Source: Phragmites australis
Lineage: Eukaryota; Streptophyta; Magnoliopsida; Poales; Poaceae
Direction: 5' to 3'
NCBI RefSeq assembly: GCF_958298935.1
Contig: NC_084935.1
Span: 13,016,501 to 13,080,500, forward strand
Length of the DNA: 64,000 nucleotides
Both the position numbers and the translations under genes were made by a program. How positions within the stretch are numbered: the stretch's first letter is position 1; the number at the start of each line of letters is the position of its first letter. Shown here piece after piece: positions 35,421-46,369 of the stretch. Under the pieces are notes generated by a model. It saw only the letters and a program-made list of their open reading frames with translations. It had not been told where the DNA came from and ran no database searches.

Positions 35421-36010
35421 CGAGGGAGGTAGTCCATGACCCCCTCTTCCCTTAACCGCAGCGAGCCTCCAGAGGTAGGGCCATCCAAAGCTCGACGACG
35501 GCTGTCGGAGGTGGCACCGATGGCTAGGCCGGGGGAGGCAGTCTGTGACCCCCTTCGGCCCTTAACCGTGGTGAGGCTCCAAAGGTAGAGCCATCTGGAG
35601 CCCGATAGTGGTTATCGGAGGTGACGCTAATGGCTAGGCCGAGGGAGGCACTCCGCGACCTCCTCGGCCCTTAACCGTGGTGAGGCTCCTGAGGCCGAGC
35701 CATCTGGAGCCCGGTAGCGGCTGCTAGAGATGAGGCCGATTGCTAGCCTGAGGGAGGTAGTCCGCGACCCCCTCGGCCTTTAACCGCAGTGAGTCTCTGG
35801 AGGCAGGGCCATCAAGAGCCCGATGATAGCTGCCAGAGGTGGTGTCGATGGCTAGGCCGGAGGAGACAGTTTGAGACCTCCTTCGCCCTAAACCGCAATG
35901 AATCTCTGGAGGCAGGGCCATTCGGATCCCGATGGCGGTTGCTAGAGGTGAAGCTGATGGCTAGGCCGAGGGAGGCACTCCATGACCCCCTAGGCCGAGG
36001 GAGGTACTCA
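35421..36010. repeat. Minisatellite, about 110-bp unit, 5 copies plus a partial
   Basis: The anchor gggagg occurs at 35424, 35533, 35643, 35752, about 35860 and 35970, a spacing of 108-110 bp. Each unit runs through 'gaccccctcggcccttaacc', 'gaggctcc', 'gccatctggagcccg' and 'gatggctaggccg'. A last short partial copy ends near 36010. Tandem arrays near the 3' end are common in Tat-lineage elements. Confidence 0.85.
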
Positions 36011-36160
36011 GTCCAGAAGGTTATAAAGCTTCAGCAATTCTCAGCATTATGGTCGCGCCCGACTTTGTGCAGGATGCACCAGTACCCTCCCTGTGGTACT
36101 GAAGCATGTGATCGGTGTTGAAGGCGTTGGCAGGATCTACCCGTACTAGAGCATGTGGTC

Positions 36161-39100
36161 TGTAACACACTAATTTTTAACTTTTCCTAATAGTAAAGAA
36201 TTTTTGTTAGAAGTGTTGTGCTAGCTCTTGAAAACCCTAGAGAGAAAAACATTAATTTATAAAGCAAATAATTAAGTAGGAATTGTTTGTCGCATTCATG
36301 TTGGAATAGATGCATTAGGGTTTGATTGTGTGGAAAGTCCCTTTTGAAAAACCCCGAGCGCGATATTTGGAATTTAAAAGAAAATCAAATGAAGAAACAA
36401 AGAAAAGGGGGAAATTGGAAAATGCTTTTAAAGGAAAATCTTCCTCACTCTCTCTGGGCCGAAATCTTCTTTCCGGGCCTTTTCCCTTCCTCCCCGCCCG
36501 GGCCGGCCTGCTTCTTTTCCGCCTCCCCGCTTGGGCCGGCCGAAGGCTGTAGCCCATCAACGCCGGGGCTTATTACTCCAAGTGGCGCCTGGCCGTTTTC
36601 CATTTTCACCTGAACAGCGCCGTCTTCCTTCTCCCGCCGGCGCCGGACTCCGCTCGATAGGATCAAAATCGACGCCGATTCGCCGAACCTTCCGCAACCG
36701 AATCCCAACTGACTCGGACTTATCCGCAGCCGCACACCCTCCTATATAAACACCCGAGCACCCTCGGTTTTTCCATCTAAAACGTGCGCAAAGTCTAGCC
36801 CGCCGCCGCCATAGCCGAGCCACCAGAGCTTCGTCGCCGCTGTTCCGACGCCCGGTTGCCGTAGCCAAGCCGCGCTTGAGCATCTCCGTCGTCCACCACG
36901 TCCGCTGCAGCTTTCTTCATCGAGTTTTGGCCGCCGGAACACCCTCCCCGACATCGCCCGAGGCCCGCCGACGTCTACCCCGCCGCCGCACGCCACCCGA
37001 GCCGCGCCGTCATCGGTATGTGACTAAAACGGAACCCTCGTGCTCTCCTCTCTCTCTTTCGCCGCTTGCCGTCGTCCCCCGTAGCCGGCGACGAGGTCTG
37101 CCACTTCTCCGACGAGTAGCACCGCCACGCCGAACGGTCCGCCACCGTCTCCTCTAGCGCCGGTCGGCCGAAGCCCCCCCTCGCCTGGTAGCCGTTGGAT
37201 CTGTTCTGGACGGTTCGGATTAGATCCCGAATACCCCTTCGGCCACCCCATCCTGAGCCGCCACGTGTCACCACTTAAACCCAGTCAGCACCACGTCAGC
37301 CTGCCACCTCAGCAACCATACCGACGTGTCATCCCAGTCATCATGCCACGTCAACCGCAGCAGCCCAGTCAGCTAAATCAGCCTTTTTTAGTACAAAAGT
37401 AATTCCAAGAACTCCAGAAATTGGTACTTTTGCAATAAAGCCCTGAACTCTTCTGAAATTAGTTAAAAGCCCCTGTCTTTTTGCAGTTTAGTCCCTAATT
37501 GTTTTCCATAATTACAAATAGGTCCCTCTATTTTTGCAAAAAGGCCCCTGTCCTTTCTGTTTAATTCAAATTAGGTCCCTTTTCTTTTTCAGATTAACCC
37601 TAAAACTTGTTTCTAGCATAACTTTCTCGTTCTAGCTCCGATTTAGACGATTTTTGCGCTCACACGCTTGCAGCAACATGTACTATCTTGTAGTACCTTT
37701 TTCATAGATGTTAGTTACTGTGTGGTGTACTGTTCTTAGTTGGTTTGTTGTTTGCTTTTCCGGTACGTGTTGAAAGCAGACGAAGAGCAGTTCGAGAACC
37801 TTCAGGACCAAGTTTTTGAAGAGTCTGAGCAGCAAGTTGGGAGAGGCAAGTGTCCTTGAATATTTTGATCCCAGTTTGTTTAAAATGCGTTCTTTTCAAA
37901 TATGCATGCTGTTAATCCTGAATCCTATGTATGTATAGTACCTTGTTCCATATAATTCCTTGTCGCCATGTTGATAGTAGAGGATATGATGGGTAGTCAT
38001 GCTTAGCTTCGCACAAAAGGGATTGAAGGGTTAAACATGATTAACTAATCAATGCATTTATGGGTTGGGAACATTAATGATGGCAATAGCAACATGGAAT
38101 CTTAGGCCTTGAGCAAAGTTGGGTCAGTAATGATGAAGTTATGATGTTGGTTTAGTCTTTGCTCAAGTAACCTAAGTAAGGACCGGTTCGTGGAGCGACA
38201 ACACAAGAAATATCGTACCAACCACGAAACCTAGTATGGGACAGGCCTAGCCTATTAATTAGTGGATTCCAGTTTTGTGCATGTCAAACGGAAGGGTGGT
38301 TGTGTGGGGACGGCAAAGGCCAGAAACATTTGGTTAGTGGTATGAGATGTGTGGTGGAAGGGAAGGGTGAGAACTTCCTGGAGCTACGGGGCGCAAAAGG
38401 GGGCTTCTGGGTGGTGTGATGCCACTTTGACGGCGGTGAAACTTTGTAACGGCTTTGTAGTGACTTTCCGGGTGACACACCACTGGAGTGTGTTAAGTGT
38501 TTCGCGGACACGGCAACAAGGAAAATCACGACTTGTGGGGAAAGCTGGACAACCTCTGCAGAGTGTAAAAACTGTTATAACAGTCGTGCTCACGGTTATG
38601 AGAGACTTGGATCCTCACATGATTAGCCAAGAGGGTTGGGTCGTTTTGGTCTGTGGGAAGCCTGACGTGGGAACTCGGGTGGAGGGAAACACTGTGGAGA
38701 TGGTTCTAGGAGCTGGAGGTTTAATGATGATGAACCTAGTTAAGTAGGTTGCTTTCATAAAACTTCATAGTACAGTTGGTTTTTATGCAAAATTATAATT
38801 GTTATGGCATGTTCCTTGTTTAAGCTTGCATAGCATTTTATTTCCCACACTTGCGGAGTACTAGTTGTACTCACACTTGTTGTTTTACCCCAAATGATGT
38901 TCAAGCGCTGCTCAGACAATGAAGGAGATCCAGATTACTTCGAGGATGAAGAGGAAGACTGCTAGGCTGGCGTTTCCCCCGGTCAAATGCCTGTGAAAGT
39001 TGGAGTTTCACGGAGTTTCGCTGTGTGCTTTTTATTAAAGACTTTTGGTCTCATTATTTATTATAGTTAAAGCGTTGTAATAATGACACTGGATGTGATA

Positions 39101-39191
39101 CACTGATGAAGTCGCTGCATGTATGAAACTTGATCCTGGCATACATGTGGTTTACATCTGATTTTGCCCCTTTTTAAAACCGAGTGTGACA
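36161..39191 (+). mobile_element. Tekay/RIRE3-like gypsy, 5' LTR (3.03 kb)
   Basis: Starts TGTAACACAC and ends GAGTGTGACA, followed after a short spacer by an initiator-tRNA-Met primer-binding site. The 3-kb length is typical of Tekay/RIRE3-type LTRs. It holds a TATA box at 36743-36750. The GC-rich 36480-37380 part carries long overlapping open frames on both strands that lack motifs and are not genes. It is inserted in the Tat-type element. Confidence 0.8.
36743..36750 (+). promoter_or_regulatory. TATA box in the 5' LTR
   Basis: tatataaa inside 'cctcctatataaacacccga' is the only strong TATA box in this LTR and sits about 580 bp from its start. It would place the RNA start near 36775, defining U3/R. 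Inferred from sequence only. Confidence 0.55.
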
Positions 39192-39195
39192 GAAG

Positions 39196-39208
39196 TGGTA
39201 TCAGAGCC
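39196..39208 (+). other. Primer-binding site (initiator tRNA-Met type)
   Basis: TGGTATCAGAGCC starts 5 bases after the LTR end. It is complementary to the 3' end of plant initiator methionine tRNA, the usual primer for minus-strand DNA synthesis of many plant LTR elements. Confidence 0.85.
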
Positions 39209-40396
39209 GTGTTGACCGTAGGTCGCAAGCCTAGTTAGAATGGACGAGTTTCTAAGGACTATTTTGCTAAAGCCAACTAATTTTGAAAAACTCTGCTCCG
39301 TCTTATTTCATACCTTCCTTGCTGATCCTATTTAAAACCATGCTTCTAACTCTCCTTATTTTTTTAAAAAAATGATTGTAGATGGCCCGAACACGTAAGA
39401 CAGCGCGAAAGAGTACCAACGGCCGCCTTCCTGCTCGACCCTTGACCCCGACTCGTGCCATGGCCTGGGCAAGACCACAGCCACCCCGAGTTCAACGATG
39501 GAGCCGTGTCTACCACTCTGACGGACGTCGTGCCGGATGGATTCCCGCCAAGCTTTGGGAGATACTTCATTATTTGGGATCCGAGAAGGCACCAGAATAT
39601 GCCGGAGTGAAGACGGAGTACGCCGATGCCCCTCCTGAGTGGAAAGTCGGAGTGGTGATCTACAGTTCGCTACCAGAGCATGGAGCCTATGAGGTGACGA
39701 GCATCCATTACGCCATCTCACCAAGAGCTACCTTCGAGGCTGGAATACGTGACGCCGCGCGCCAAGCCCTGCTAGTCCTCTGCCACCGCCACAGCGACGA
39801 CCTGATCTTCACGCAATTCAGCCATTACCCTCAGCGCGTCAGCGGCTTCACCGACATCACCGCTACACCCGTCATCGCGGAGGGAACCACCAGGCTGGGA
39901 GAACAAACAGCACTGGCCTTGGAGCTGAGTCAGGAGTTGGATCGAACCACCGAGGAGCTGCAGTACGTCAGAGGCAAGTTAGCTCAAGCTCAGAGTGAGC
40001 TACGCAACAAGAAGCGTCACCACCCGGACTGTTGGGAATCTTCTGCGTCTGACTCTGGATCTGAGGAAGAGACTCCCTATTCCCCGCACCGTCTCCAGGC
40101 ACAGCGTCGTCCAGCTCCAGCCCCTTGAGGTTTCGGCATAAGTAGTAGTTGTTTAGGAGGCTGCCCCTTAGTGGTTATGAGTCATTAGCAAATCGTGTGT
40201 TAGAGAGTAGGTTGATCTGGTGGTGTGATATGTAATGATTTGGATTTTTGTTTGAGTGAGTGATGTTTTGTGAAGTTTCTCTTCACGAATGCATCCTTAT
40301 AATTAATATAATAGTTATATTGGGGGCCTATCTTTGTTTTCCTTCTGTTGTTCTTCATAAATTCCTTGTTTCCTCATCTACCTACCCTGATCTCAG
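39209..40396 (+). other. Leader between PBS and gag of the Tekay-like element
   Basis: Holds ORF0 (39382-40128) and about 270 bp of AT-rich spacer before the gag ATG at 40397. Nothing else recognised. Confidence 0.5.
39382..40128 (+). CDS. Retrotransposon ORF0 upstream of gag (intact)
   Basis: An unbroken 248-codon frame between the PBS and gag. It starts MARTRKTARKSTNGRLPARP (basic), has a central 'GWIPAKLWEILHYLGSEKAP' and EWKVGVVIYSSLPEHGAYEV, a coiled-coil-like ELSQELDRTTEELQYVRGKL, and an acidic Ser-rich tail (SSASDSGSEEETPYSP). It is not gag. An extra ORF in this place is described for rice RIRE3/RIRE8 elements as I recall; its function is unknown. It is notable that it is open while gag-pol is broken. 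Confidence 0.7.
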   Translation: MARTRKTARKSTNGRLPARPLTPTRAMAWARPQPPRVQRWSRVYHSDGRRAGWIPAKLWEILHYLGSEKAPEYAGVKTEYADAPPEWKVGVVIYSSLPEHGAYEVTSIHYAISPRATFEAGIRDAARQALLVLCHRHSDDLIFTQFSHYPQRVSGFTDITATPVIAEGTTRLGEQTALALELSQELDRTTEELQYVRGKLAQAQSELRNKKRHHPDCWESSASDSGSEEETPYSPHRLQAQRRPAPAP

Positions 40397-42218
40397 ATGG
40401 TGAACCTACGGAACCGCGCCAACGCTAATGGCAATATTTCTGACGGGCAAGACAATGATAATCCTTCCCCACCGCCACAACCATCCCTCGAGCAACTTTT
40501 GGCGGTGCAAATGCAGATTCTGCAAGGAGTGGCTCGAACCATGACCCAAATGAAGCAAAATCCACTCGTCACCGCACCAGCACCATCACATCAATCCCGT
40601 GACAAGCTCGGAGAATTTCAAAGGACTAAACCGCCTACCTTTTCTCATGCGGTTGAACCTATGGACGCTGATGATTGGCTCAAGGTCATTGAAAAGAAAC
40701 TCTCAGTCGCCCAGTGCAACGCCAGGGAGAAGGTTCTGTTCGCTTCACACCAACTGATGGGACCTGCTGCGGACTGGTGGGATGCCTATGTCGCTGCTCA
40801 TGAAGAACCTGACAACATCAACTGGCAGGAGTTCAAGAATGTTTTTCGAGCTCATCATGTACCCCAAGGAGCTATCAAAATTAAGAGAAAGGAATTCCTG
40901 TCGCTCAAGCAAGGAGGAATGACCGTGAGAGAATGTCACTAGGTTCACCCAGTTGTTCCGGTATGCACCAGAGGATGTAGATACCAATGAGAAAAAGCAA
41001 GATTGTTTCCTGGAAGGACTAAATGATGGACTGCAGTATTCTCTGGCTTCTCGGGATTTCAAGAATTTTCAGTCCCTGGTAGATCGTGCTCTTATTCTGG
41101 AACATAAGAGAAACAATATTGAGCGCAAGCGCAAGATGGATCGCCCGGGTCAGTCAGGCAGTAATGCTAGGCCCCGTTATGACACCCCTCAGTCTGGATC
41201 TATAAATCGTACCGGTCAGTAGTACAATCAACCCAGGGCCCAGTCAACAAATCAGAACTCATCCAGGAATGCTGGACAGAACCCGCGCTCCAATTTTCAA
41301 CCTCCCCGCAATTCAAGTCAGATCCCTCAAAGGAACAACAACACTGGTAACAATCCTCAAGCCTCCACTAAAGGAAAACCCTGTTTCAATTGCGGAGTAG
41401 AGGGACATTTTGCATATCAATGCCCTCATAAGTGTCCGGATCATATACCCACCCAAGGTGCAAACCAGCAAAACCGCAATGGGAATCAACCCCAGAACCA
41501 AGCAAAGCAGAATATGGCAAGGGGCCGTGTGAATCACGTGGCAGTGGAAGAAGCTCAGGATGCCTCGGATGTGGTGATCGGTATGTTTCTCATCAACTCC
41601 AACCCCGCTACCGTACTTTTTGATTCTGGAGCATCGCATTCTTTCATATCAACCAAGTATGTAGCAAGCCACAATTTACCTATATCTCTTATGAGGAATA
41701 GAATGGTTGTTAGCTCTCCGGGTGGAGAAATAAAAGCAAGGCATGTATGCCCGAACCTTAGTATTGAGATAAGGGGGGTAGATTTCCCGGCAAACCTTAT
41801 CGTTTTGGAATCCGAAGGAATAGACATCATACTAGGGATAGATTGGTTAACCAAGTTCAATAGGGTTATTGACTGTGCAAGAAGAGCTGTTCGTCTGTCT
41901 GCGAGAGGAGGAAAAGAAGTGGAATACGTTGCAAAAGGTTCCCCAAGGGACAAAGGAACGGTTAATCAAGCTGATGGAACACCAATGGAGAGCATTCTAG
42001 TTGTTCGTGATTATCCGGATGTTTTTCCAGAAGAATTACCAGGTATGCCACCTGACCGTGACATCGAGTTTGTTATAGAACTAGTACCGGGTACAGCTCC
42101 TATATCTAAGAGGCCGTATAGAATGGCTGCTAATTAGCTAGCAGAACTTAAGGAGCAACTGCAAGAGTTGTTAGATAAGGGTTATATCCGACCTAGTTCG
42201 TAACCCCTTGGGTGCTGT
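40397..42218 (+). pseudogene. Tekay/RIRE3-like gag-pol, broken and truncated in RT
   Basis: Gag starts MVNLRNRANANGNISDG and continues with FQRTKPPTFSHAVEPMDADD (retrotrans_gag). A frameshift near 40936 moves the frame to FTQLFRYAPEDVDTNEKKQD. A TAG at 41220-41222 follows. Then come the CCHC knuckle CFNCGVEGHFAYQCPHK (about 41383), the aspartic protease 'VLFDSGASHSFISTKYVA' (about 41615) with 'DIILGIDWL', and the RT start (DYPDVFPEELPGMPPDRDIE, PISKRPYRMA). A second TAG is at 42135-42137, and coding homology ends at DKGYIRPSS and PLG near 42218. RNase H, integrase and the 3' LTR are missing. Confidence 0.85.
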
Positions 42219-42506
42219 GAGTTCCTCGCTACGCCATTGTTGGAGGGCCTGTATACTGGCTAGGGCCTCAACGCCAGCCCGATCTAGGACCACCGCCAGG
42301 TTGATAGTGGCTGGAGTGTCATCATTCCATCTAGTGGCGGAACTCATCGGTGTACATAGCTTGCACGGTTGTGGTTGTTCTGTGGACCCTCGCAGAGGTG
42401 TGGCCGGGGAGTCAGCCACTTGTTCTACGGCCTTGGTGGTCTTTGTTTTGGGTGGTATCCTACCTCTCTTTGTACTTCTATGTTTGAGTCCCTACGAACG
42501 ACGCGC
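42219..42506 (-). mobile_element. Tat-type gypsy, 5' leader with PBS and possible gag start
   Basis: On the minus strand the LTR end (at 42507) is followed by GCGCGTCGTTCGTAGGGAC, which resembles the GGCGCCGTCTGTGGGGA-type primer-binding sites of many gypsy elements. A frame from 42419 starts MADSPATPLRGSTEQPQPCK and may be the beginning of gag. It is cut by the join to the nested element. Confidence 0.5.
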
Positions 42507-43221
42507 TGTTGGTGAAAGAAAATATCTTCCACGAACAAGTGCGGTGAGAGCCTCCTCTAGAGAGGGGACTCGAGCTTAGAGAGGAAGTGGAGAGGAAGAA
42601 ATACCGATGTGTTTATCACCAAGAGATTGGGCCTTGGCCTGATAGCTATGGGTCTATATTTATAGTGTCACTCGAGGTGTAAGTGTACAAATAGGCCCTT
42701 ACAGAGATAGCGATGCAAGTTACCACCATACTACAGGGACTTAAGGCTAGTCAAATTACACAACCTGGGTTCAGGCAGAAAATATTTACCCCTAACTAGA
42801 AGATATTATCTACTATGGCAAGTACAGTGGTGTAGGTGATCCCAGAGGGTGCGATACTCGGTCGGTCATCAATCACAGCACGACGCCGCACGGTCTCGAA
42901 TGTCAGGATGGCCACCACTTGTACCAGCATTATATACCGATCACTTCCTTGCATGTGGAGGACGGCTCGTGACCCCCCTCTGGCTGATTTTCCTTTAAGG
43001 CTTAATGGCCCACTCCCGGACTTCGGAGAGCTTGCCTAGGCTCTGGAGGACTGGGGCTCTGGGAGGCTGGGGCTCTGGAGAGCTCTGGAGTCCAAAGACC
43101 TAAGAGGCCTTCGAGGACCCAAGATTCAGAAGCATAGGCTAACAGGTCTAAGGGCATCAGGGGTCCTTAAAGATGGCTCCTAACAATCCCTTCTGGAGAC
43201 CAGCAACTTCCCGTGTCTTGA
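42507..43221 (-). mobile_element. Tat-type gypsy, 5' LTR (minus orientation, outer end missing)
   Basis: Begins TGTTGGTGAAAG and is homologous to 32876-33590. Homology ends near 43221, so about 135 bp of the outer end are missing. A TATA-like box (ctataaatata on the minus strand) lies at 42654-42666. Together with 32876-33725 it brackets the element. Confidence 0.7.
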
Positions 43222-43422
43222 ATTGTGAAGATAAAATGGAATCACGCTGCTGTAATCAAGTGAACTATGAAGATAGGACAAAACTATGAACTCTAAAGAA
43301 CCGAAAAGGAGTTAGTGTTTGGGTGCCCAGAACTACCTCCTCTCATTCTCTCTGTGATTGATTTGATTATTTCGTTGATCGATTCTAGCATGACGAGGTT
43401 CGCGACATCTGATATTAGAGCC
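43222..43422 (+). mobile_element. Third gypsy element: LTR 3' end and primer-binding site
   Basis: LTR remnant up to about 43407 (ending cgcgaca) followed by tgatattagagcc at 43410-43422, a mutated initiator-tRNA-Met PBS (consensus TGGTATCAGAGCC). The left part of the LTR is lost where it meets the Tat LTR. Confidence 0.6.
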
Positions 43423-43512
43423 TCTCACCCACATCTTCACCAGAGCATCATCGTGGAGGATCCGTACACATGGCCGTGATATTAGTCGCACCAGCAACAG
43501 CGAGCTCAAGCC

Positions 43513-46345
43513 ATGGAGGATCAGTTCATGACGTTTCTCAAAGCCTATCAGGAGGATCACCTTCAACAACGTCAAGACAATCATTTGATGCAAGAACACA
43601 TAGAGGCATTGAAGAGATCATTCGAGGACTGGCATCCAGGACTTGAGTCACGTGTGGTGGACTTGCATCAAGTTGTCGGTACTCTACATCATCAAGTCAA
43701 ACGAATTGAGAAGTAGTCTGCCATCTCCAAAAAGCCACCTGGATTGGAGTTGGGAGCACATGCATCTGAGGTGCATCCCGTGCAAACTTGCCATGGTGAG
43801 GTGCATGATCGTCGAGGAGCGGCGTATGGGGCTGGCAACACCTCTACATCCACCCCAGTCACATGTGCGCCATTTGGTTTTTCCATGCCATTTGCTATTC
43901 ACGATCAATTCCCCTGAGTCAATTCTCATATCATCACTCTATCATAAGTTAGCAACAATTTTAAGCTCGATTTCCCTTGTTTTGATGGCGAGAACTTGCA
44001 ATTTTGGAGGAAGAGATGCGAGGACTACTTTGAGGTGTATGCGGTGCTGTTGGATATATGGATTCGGGTGGCCTCGTACCACTTCACTAGCAACACTGAG
44101 TTGTGGTTGCAAGCTCAAAAACCATTAGGAAGTTGGGAAGAATTATGTCACAAGTTGTGCAATCACTTCGAGAGGGAGCAGTACCAAGAGCAGATTAGGC
44201 AATTGCTCAACATGCGGCAAAGCGGCTCGATAGAGGATTACATGGCCAAATTCGAGCTGATCATGCATTCAATCCTAGCTCATAATCCTGCATTTGATTC
44301 GGTGTTCTTCATTACTAGGTTCATAGATAGGCTCCGAGATGATATCCGATCTATGATAATTTTGCATGCCCGCAAGACCTGTATATTGTGTACACGCTTG
44401 CATCCCTGCAGGAACGAGTGGATGTTCCCTCGTGACCGCAGAGTGGCTTAAGAGAAAGTACCACAAGTGTTTGGGGAAATGCTCAGTTGACTCCCATGTT
44501 GGTGCCACTAACGTGAGGGACTGGAGATGAGGTAGCTAGTGATCGAAGGGGCATTGAAAGCGCTCGGGCTCCTGATTGTCGATCGATCGAAGACAAGCTG
44601 TCCACTCTGCTCGCCTACCATCGAGCACATGGATTGTGCTTCAAATGCGGGGATAATTGGAATGCACAACATCATTGTGCTTATACGGTACAACTCCATG
44701 TGGTTGAAGAACTACTAAAGATGTTGCAAGATGGTGATGATAATGAATTGGTCCATCAAGGGGAAAATTCGGAGGAAGACAATCTCATGTCAATATCAAA
44801 GGTGGCTGCTTCAGGAACTGAAGCGCACTGTTCGATTGCTTGGAATGGTAGATGATCAAGAGGTGCTCATCCTGGTGGATTCTGGGAGCTCACATAGTTT
44901 CATCAAGTCAACTATTGCAGACAAATTCAGTAGGAAGCTCACTTCAATTCTAGATATGAGGGTCAAGATAGCTGATGGGGATACATGCATTGCAGTGAAA
45001 TTTTGCCTCAGTGTGAGTGGTGGGTACAAGGGAAATCATTCAGTTTAGATCTGTGAGTTCTTCCATTGGGATGCTACGACATCATTCTAGGGATGGATTG
45101 GTTAGAATCCCACATTCTGATTGTTTATCAATGGGATAGAAGAAAATGTTGTTCCAATACAAGGGGAGAATGGTGTCATTACAAGGAATAGTACCCTAAT
45201 TGGACATTTGCAAGTCACTATCAGCCTTTCAGCTATAATAACTACTGAAGAGTAATTCAGTGGAACACATACCTCCAGCAGTATACCTCCAGCAGTTTTC
45301 TTAGCTGAAGAAGATCCGACAATGGAGGTCAACAGTATACCTCTAGTAGTGTATGGTTTAGTGTTTGAATTCATAGATACCTTTGAAGAGCCTAAGGGAT
45401 TGCCACCTCATAGAACATGGAATCGTCATATTCCATTGTTGCTAGGGGCCAAGCCAGTAAGTATTCGGCTCTACCGGTACACACCTAAATAGAAGGCAAA
45501 AATAGAAAGCAGGTCACGAAAATTCTTTAGAGTGGCTTGATCAAACTAAGCACAAGTCCTTTCTCCTCACTGGTTCTATTAGTCAAGAAGAAGGAAGGAA
45601 CCTAGCAATTATGTAACGATTTCCATCATCTGAACGCCATCATAATGAAAAACAAGTACATGTTACCTATAATTGATGAGCTATTGGATGAATTATTTAG
45701 AGTAGCCTGGTTCTCAAAGCTTGATTTTCATGTGGGGTACCATCAATTCAGGTTGTGTGACGAAGATGAGGCTAAAACAGCTTTTCAAACCCATAACAGC
45801 TTTTCAAACCCATAGCACCAGCAATGTTCCAGAATGCAATGAATGAGATCTTAGGGGAAATGCTCAGGAAGGGAGTACTAGTTTTTGTCGATGAATTCTC
45901 ATATAGAGTCGCACCTTGGAAGAACATATGATATTATTAGAAAAGGTATTCAAGATCCTGAGAGAGCAAGGTTTGAAAGTGAAGCTAACAATGTGTTCTT
46001 TCACACAGCAACCCATCTCCTATTTGGGACACACAATATCTAAAGATGGGGTTACTCCAGGTGATAAGATCGGTGCAATACAAAGCTGGCTAGTTCCCTC
46101 TTCAGTCAAAGAACTTCACAGGTTCTTGGGCCTTGCTAGGTACTCTAGGAAATTCGTGAAGTATTTTGGTTTAATCGGTAAACCACTCACTGACTTACTC
46201 AAGAAACACGTGATCTTTGTGTGGACACCACTGGAAGACCATGCATTTCAGAAGTTAAAACACTGGCTATCAAATACACCAATATTGATGCTTCCTAATT
46301 TCTTCAAACGCTTTGTTGTCGAGATTGTCAATCCAGTTGGTATAT
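43513..46345 (+). pseudogene. Third gypsy gag-pol, broken and truncated
   Basis: Plus-strand blocks in order: N-terminal gag (MEDQFMTFLKAYQEDHLQQR); retrotrans_gag (FWRKRCEDYFEVYAVLLDIW; HFEREQYQEQIRQLLNMRQS); zinc-knuckle relic 'CFKCGDNWNAQHHC' (about 44634); protease 'ILVDSGSSHSFIKS' (about 44870) with DIILGMDWLES; RT (SKLDFHVGYHQFRLCDEDEA, then AMFQNAMNEILGEMLRKGVL near 45830-45900, where the YVDD box is reduced to FVDE); 'QPISYLGHTISKDGVTPGDK' and 'HRFLGLARYSRKFVKYFG'; RNase H start RFVVEI. Many frameshifts and stops. It ends near 46345 at the LINE join. Confidence 0.8.
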
Positions 46346-46369
46346 AATTATTATAGGCATATCTCCCTT

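Larger units (their letters stand above)
33726..36160 (-). mobile_element. Tat-type gypsy, 3' internal region
   Basis: The region between the 3' LTR and the nested element holds no protease, RT or integrase. It holds an antisense ORF relic and a minisatellite, the layout seen between integrase and the 3' LTR in Tat-lineage elements such as Grande and RIRE2. The lineage assignment is inferred from this layout and from the PBS at the other end. Confidence 0.55.

Noticed and set aside
36322..37274. Overlapping open frames on both strands
   Set aside because: They lie in the GC-rich leader part of a 3-kb LTR, lack motifs, and cross the TATA/R region.
32876..43221. The two matching 0.7-0.85 kb blocks as a segmental duplication
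   Set aside because: Matched TGTTGG/CCAACA ends, a PBS-like sequence inside one and a purine tract inside the other make them an LTR pair.
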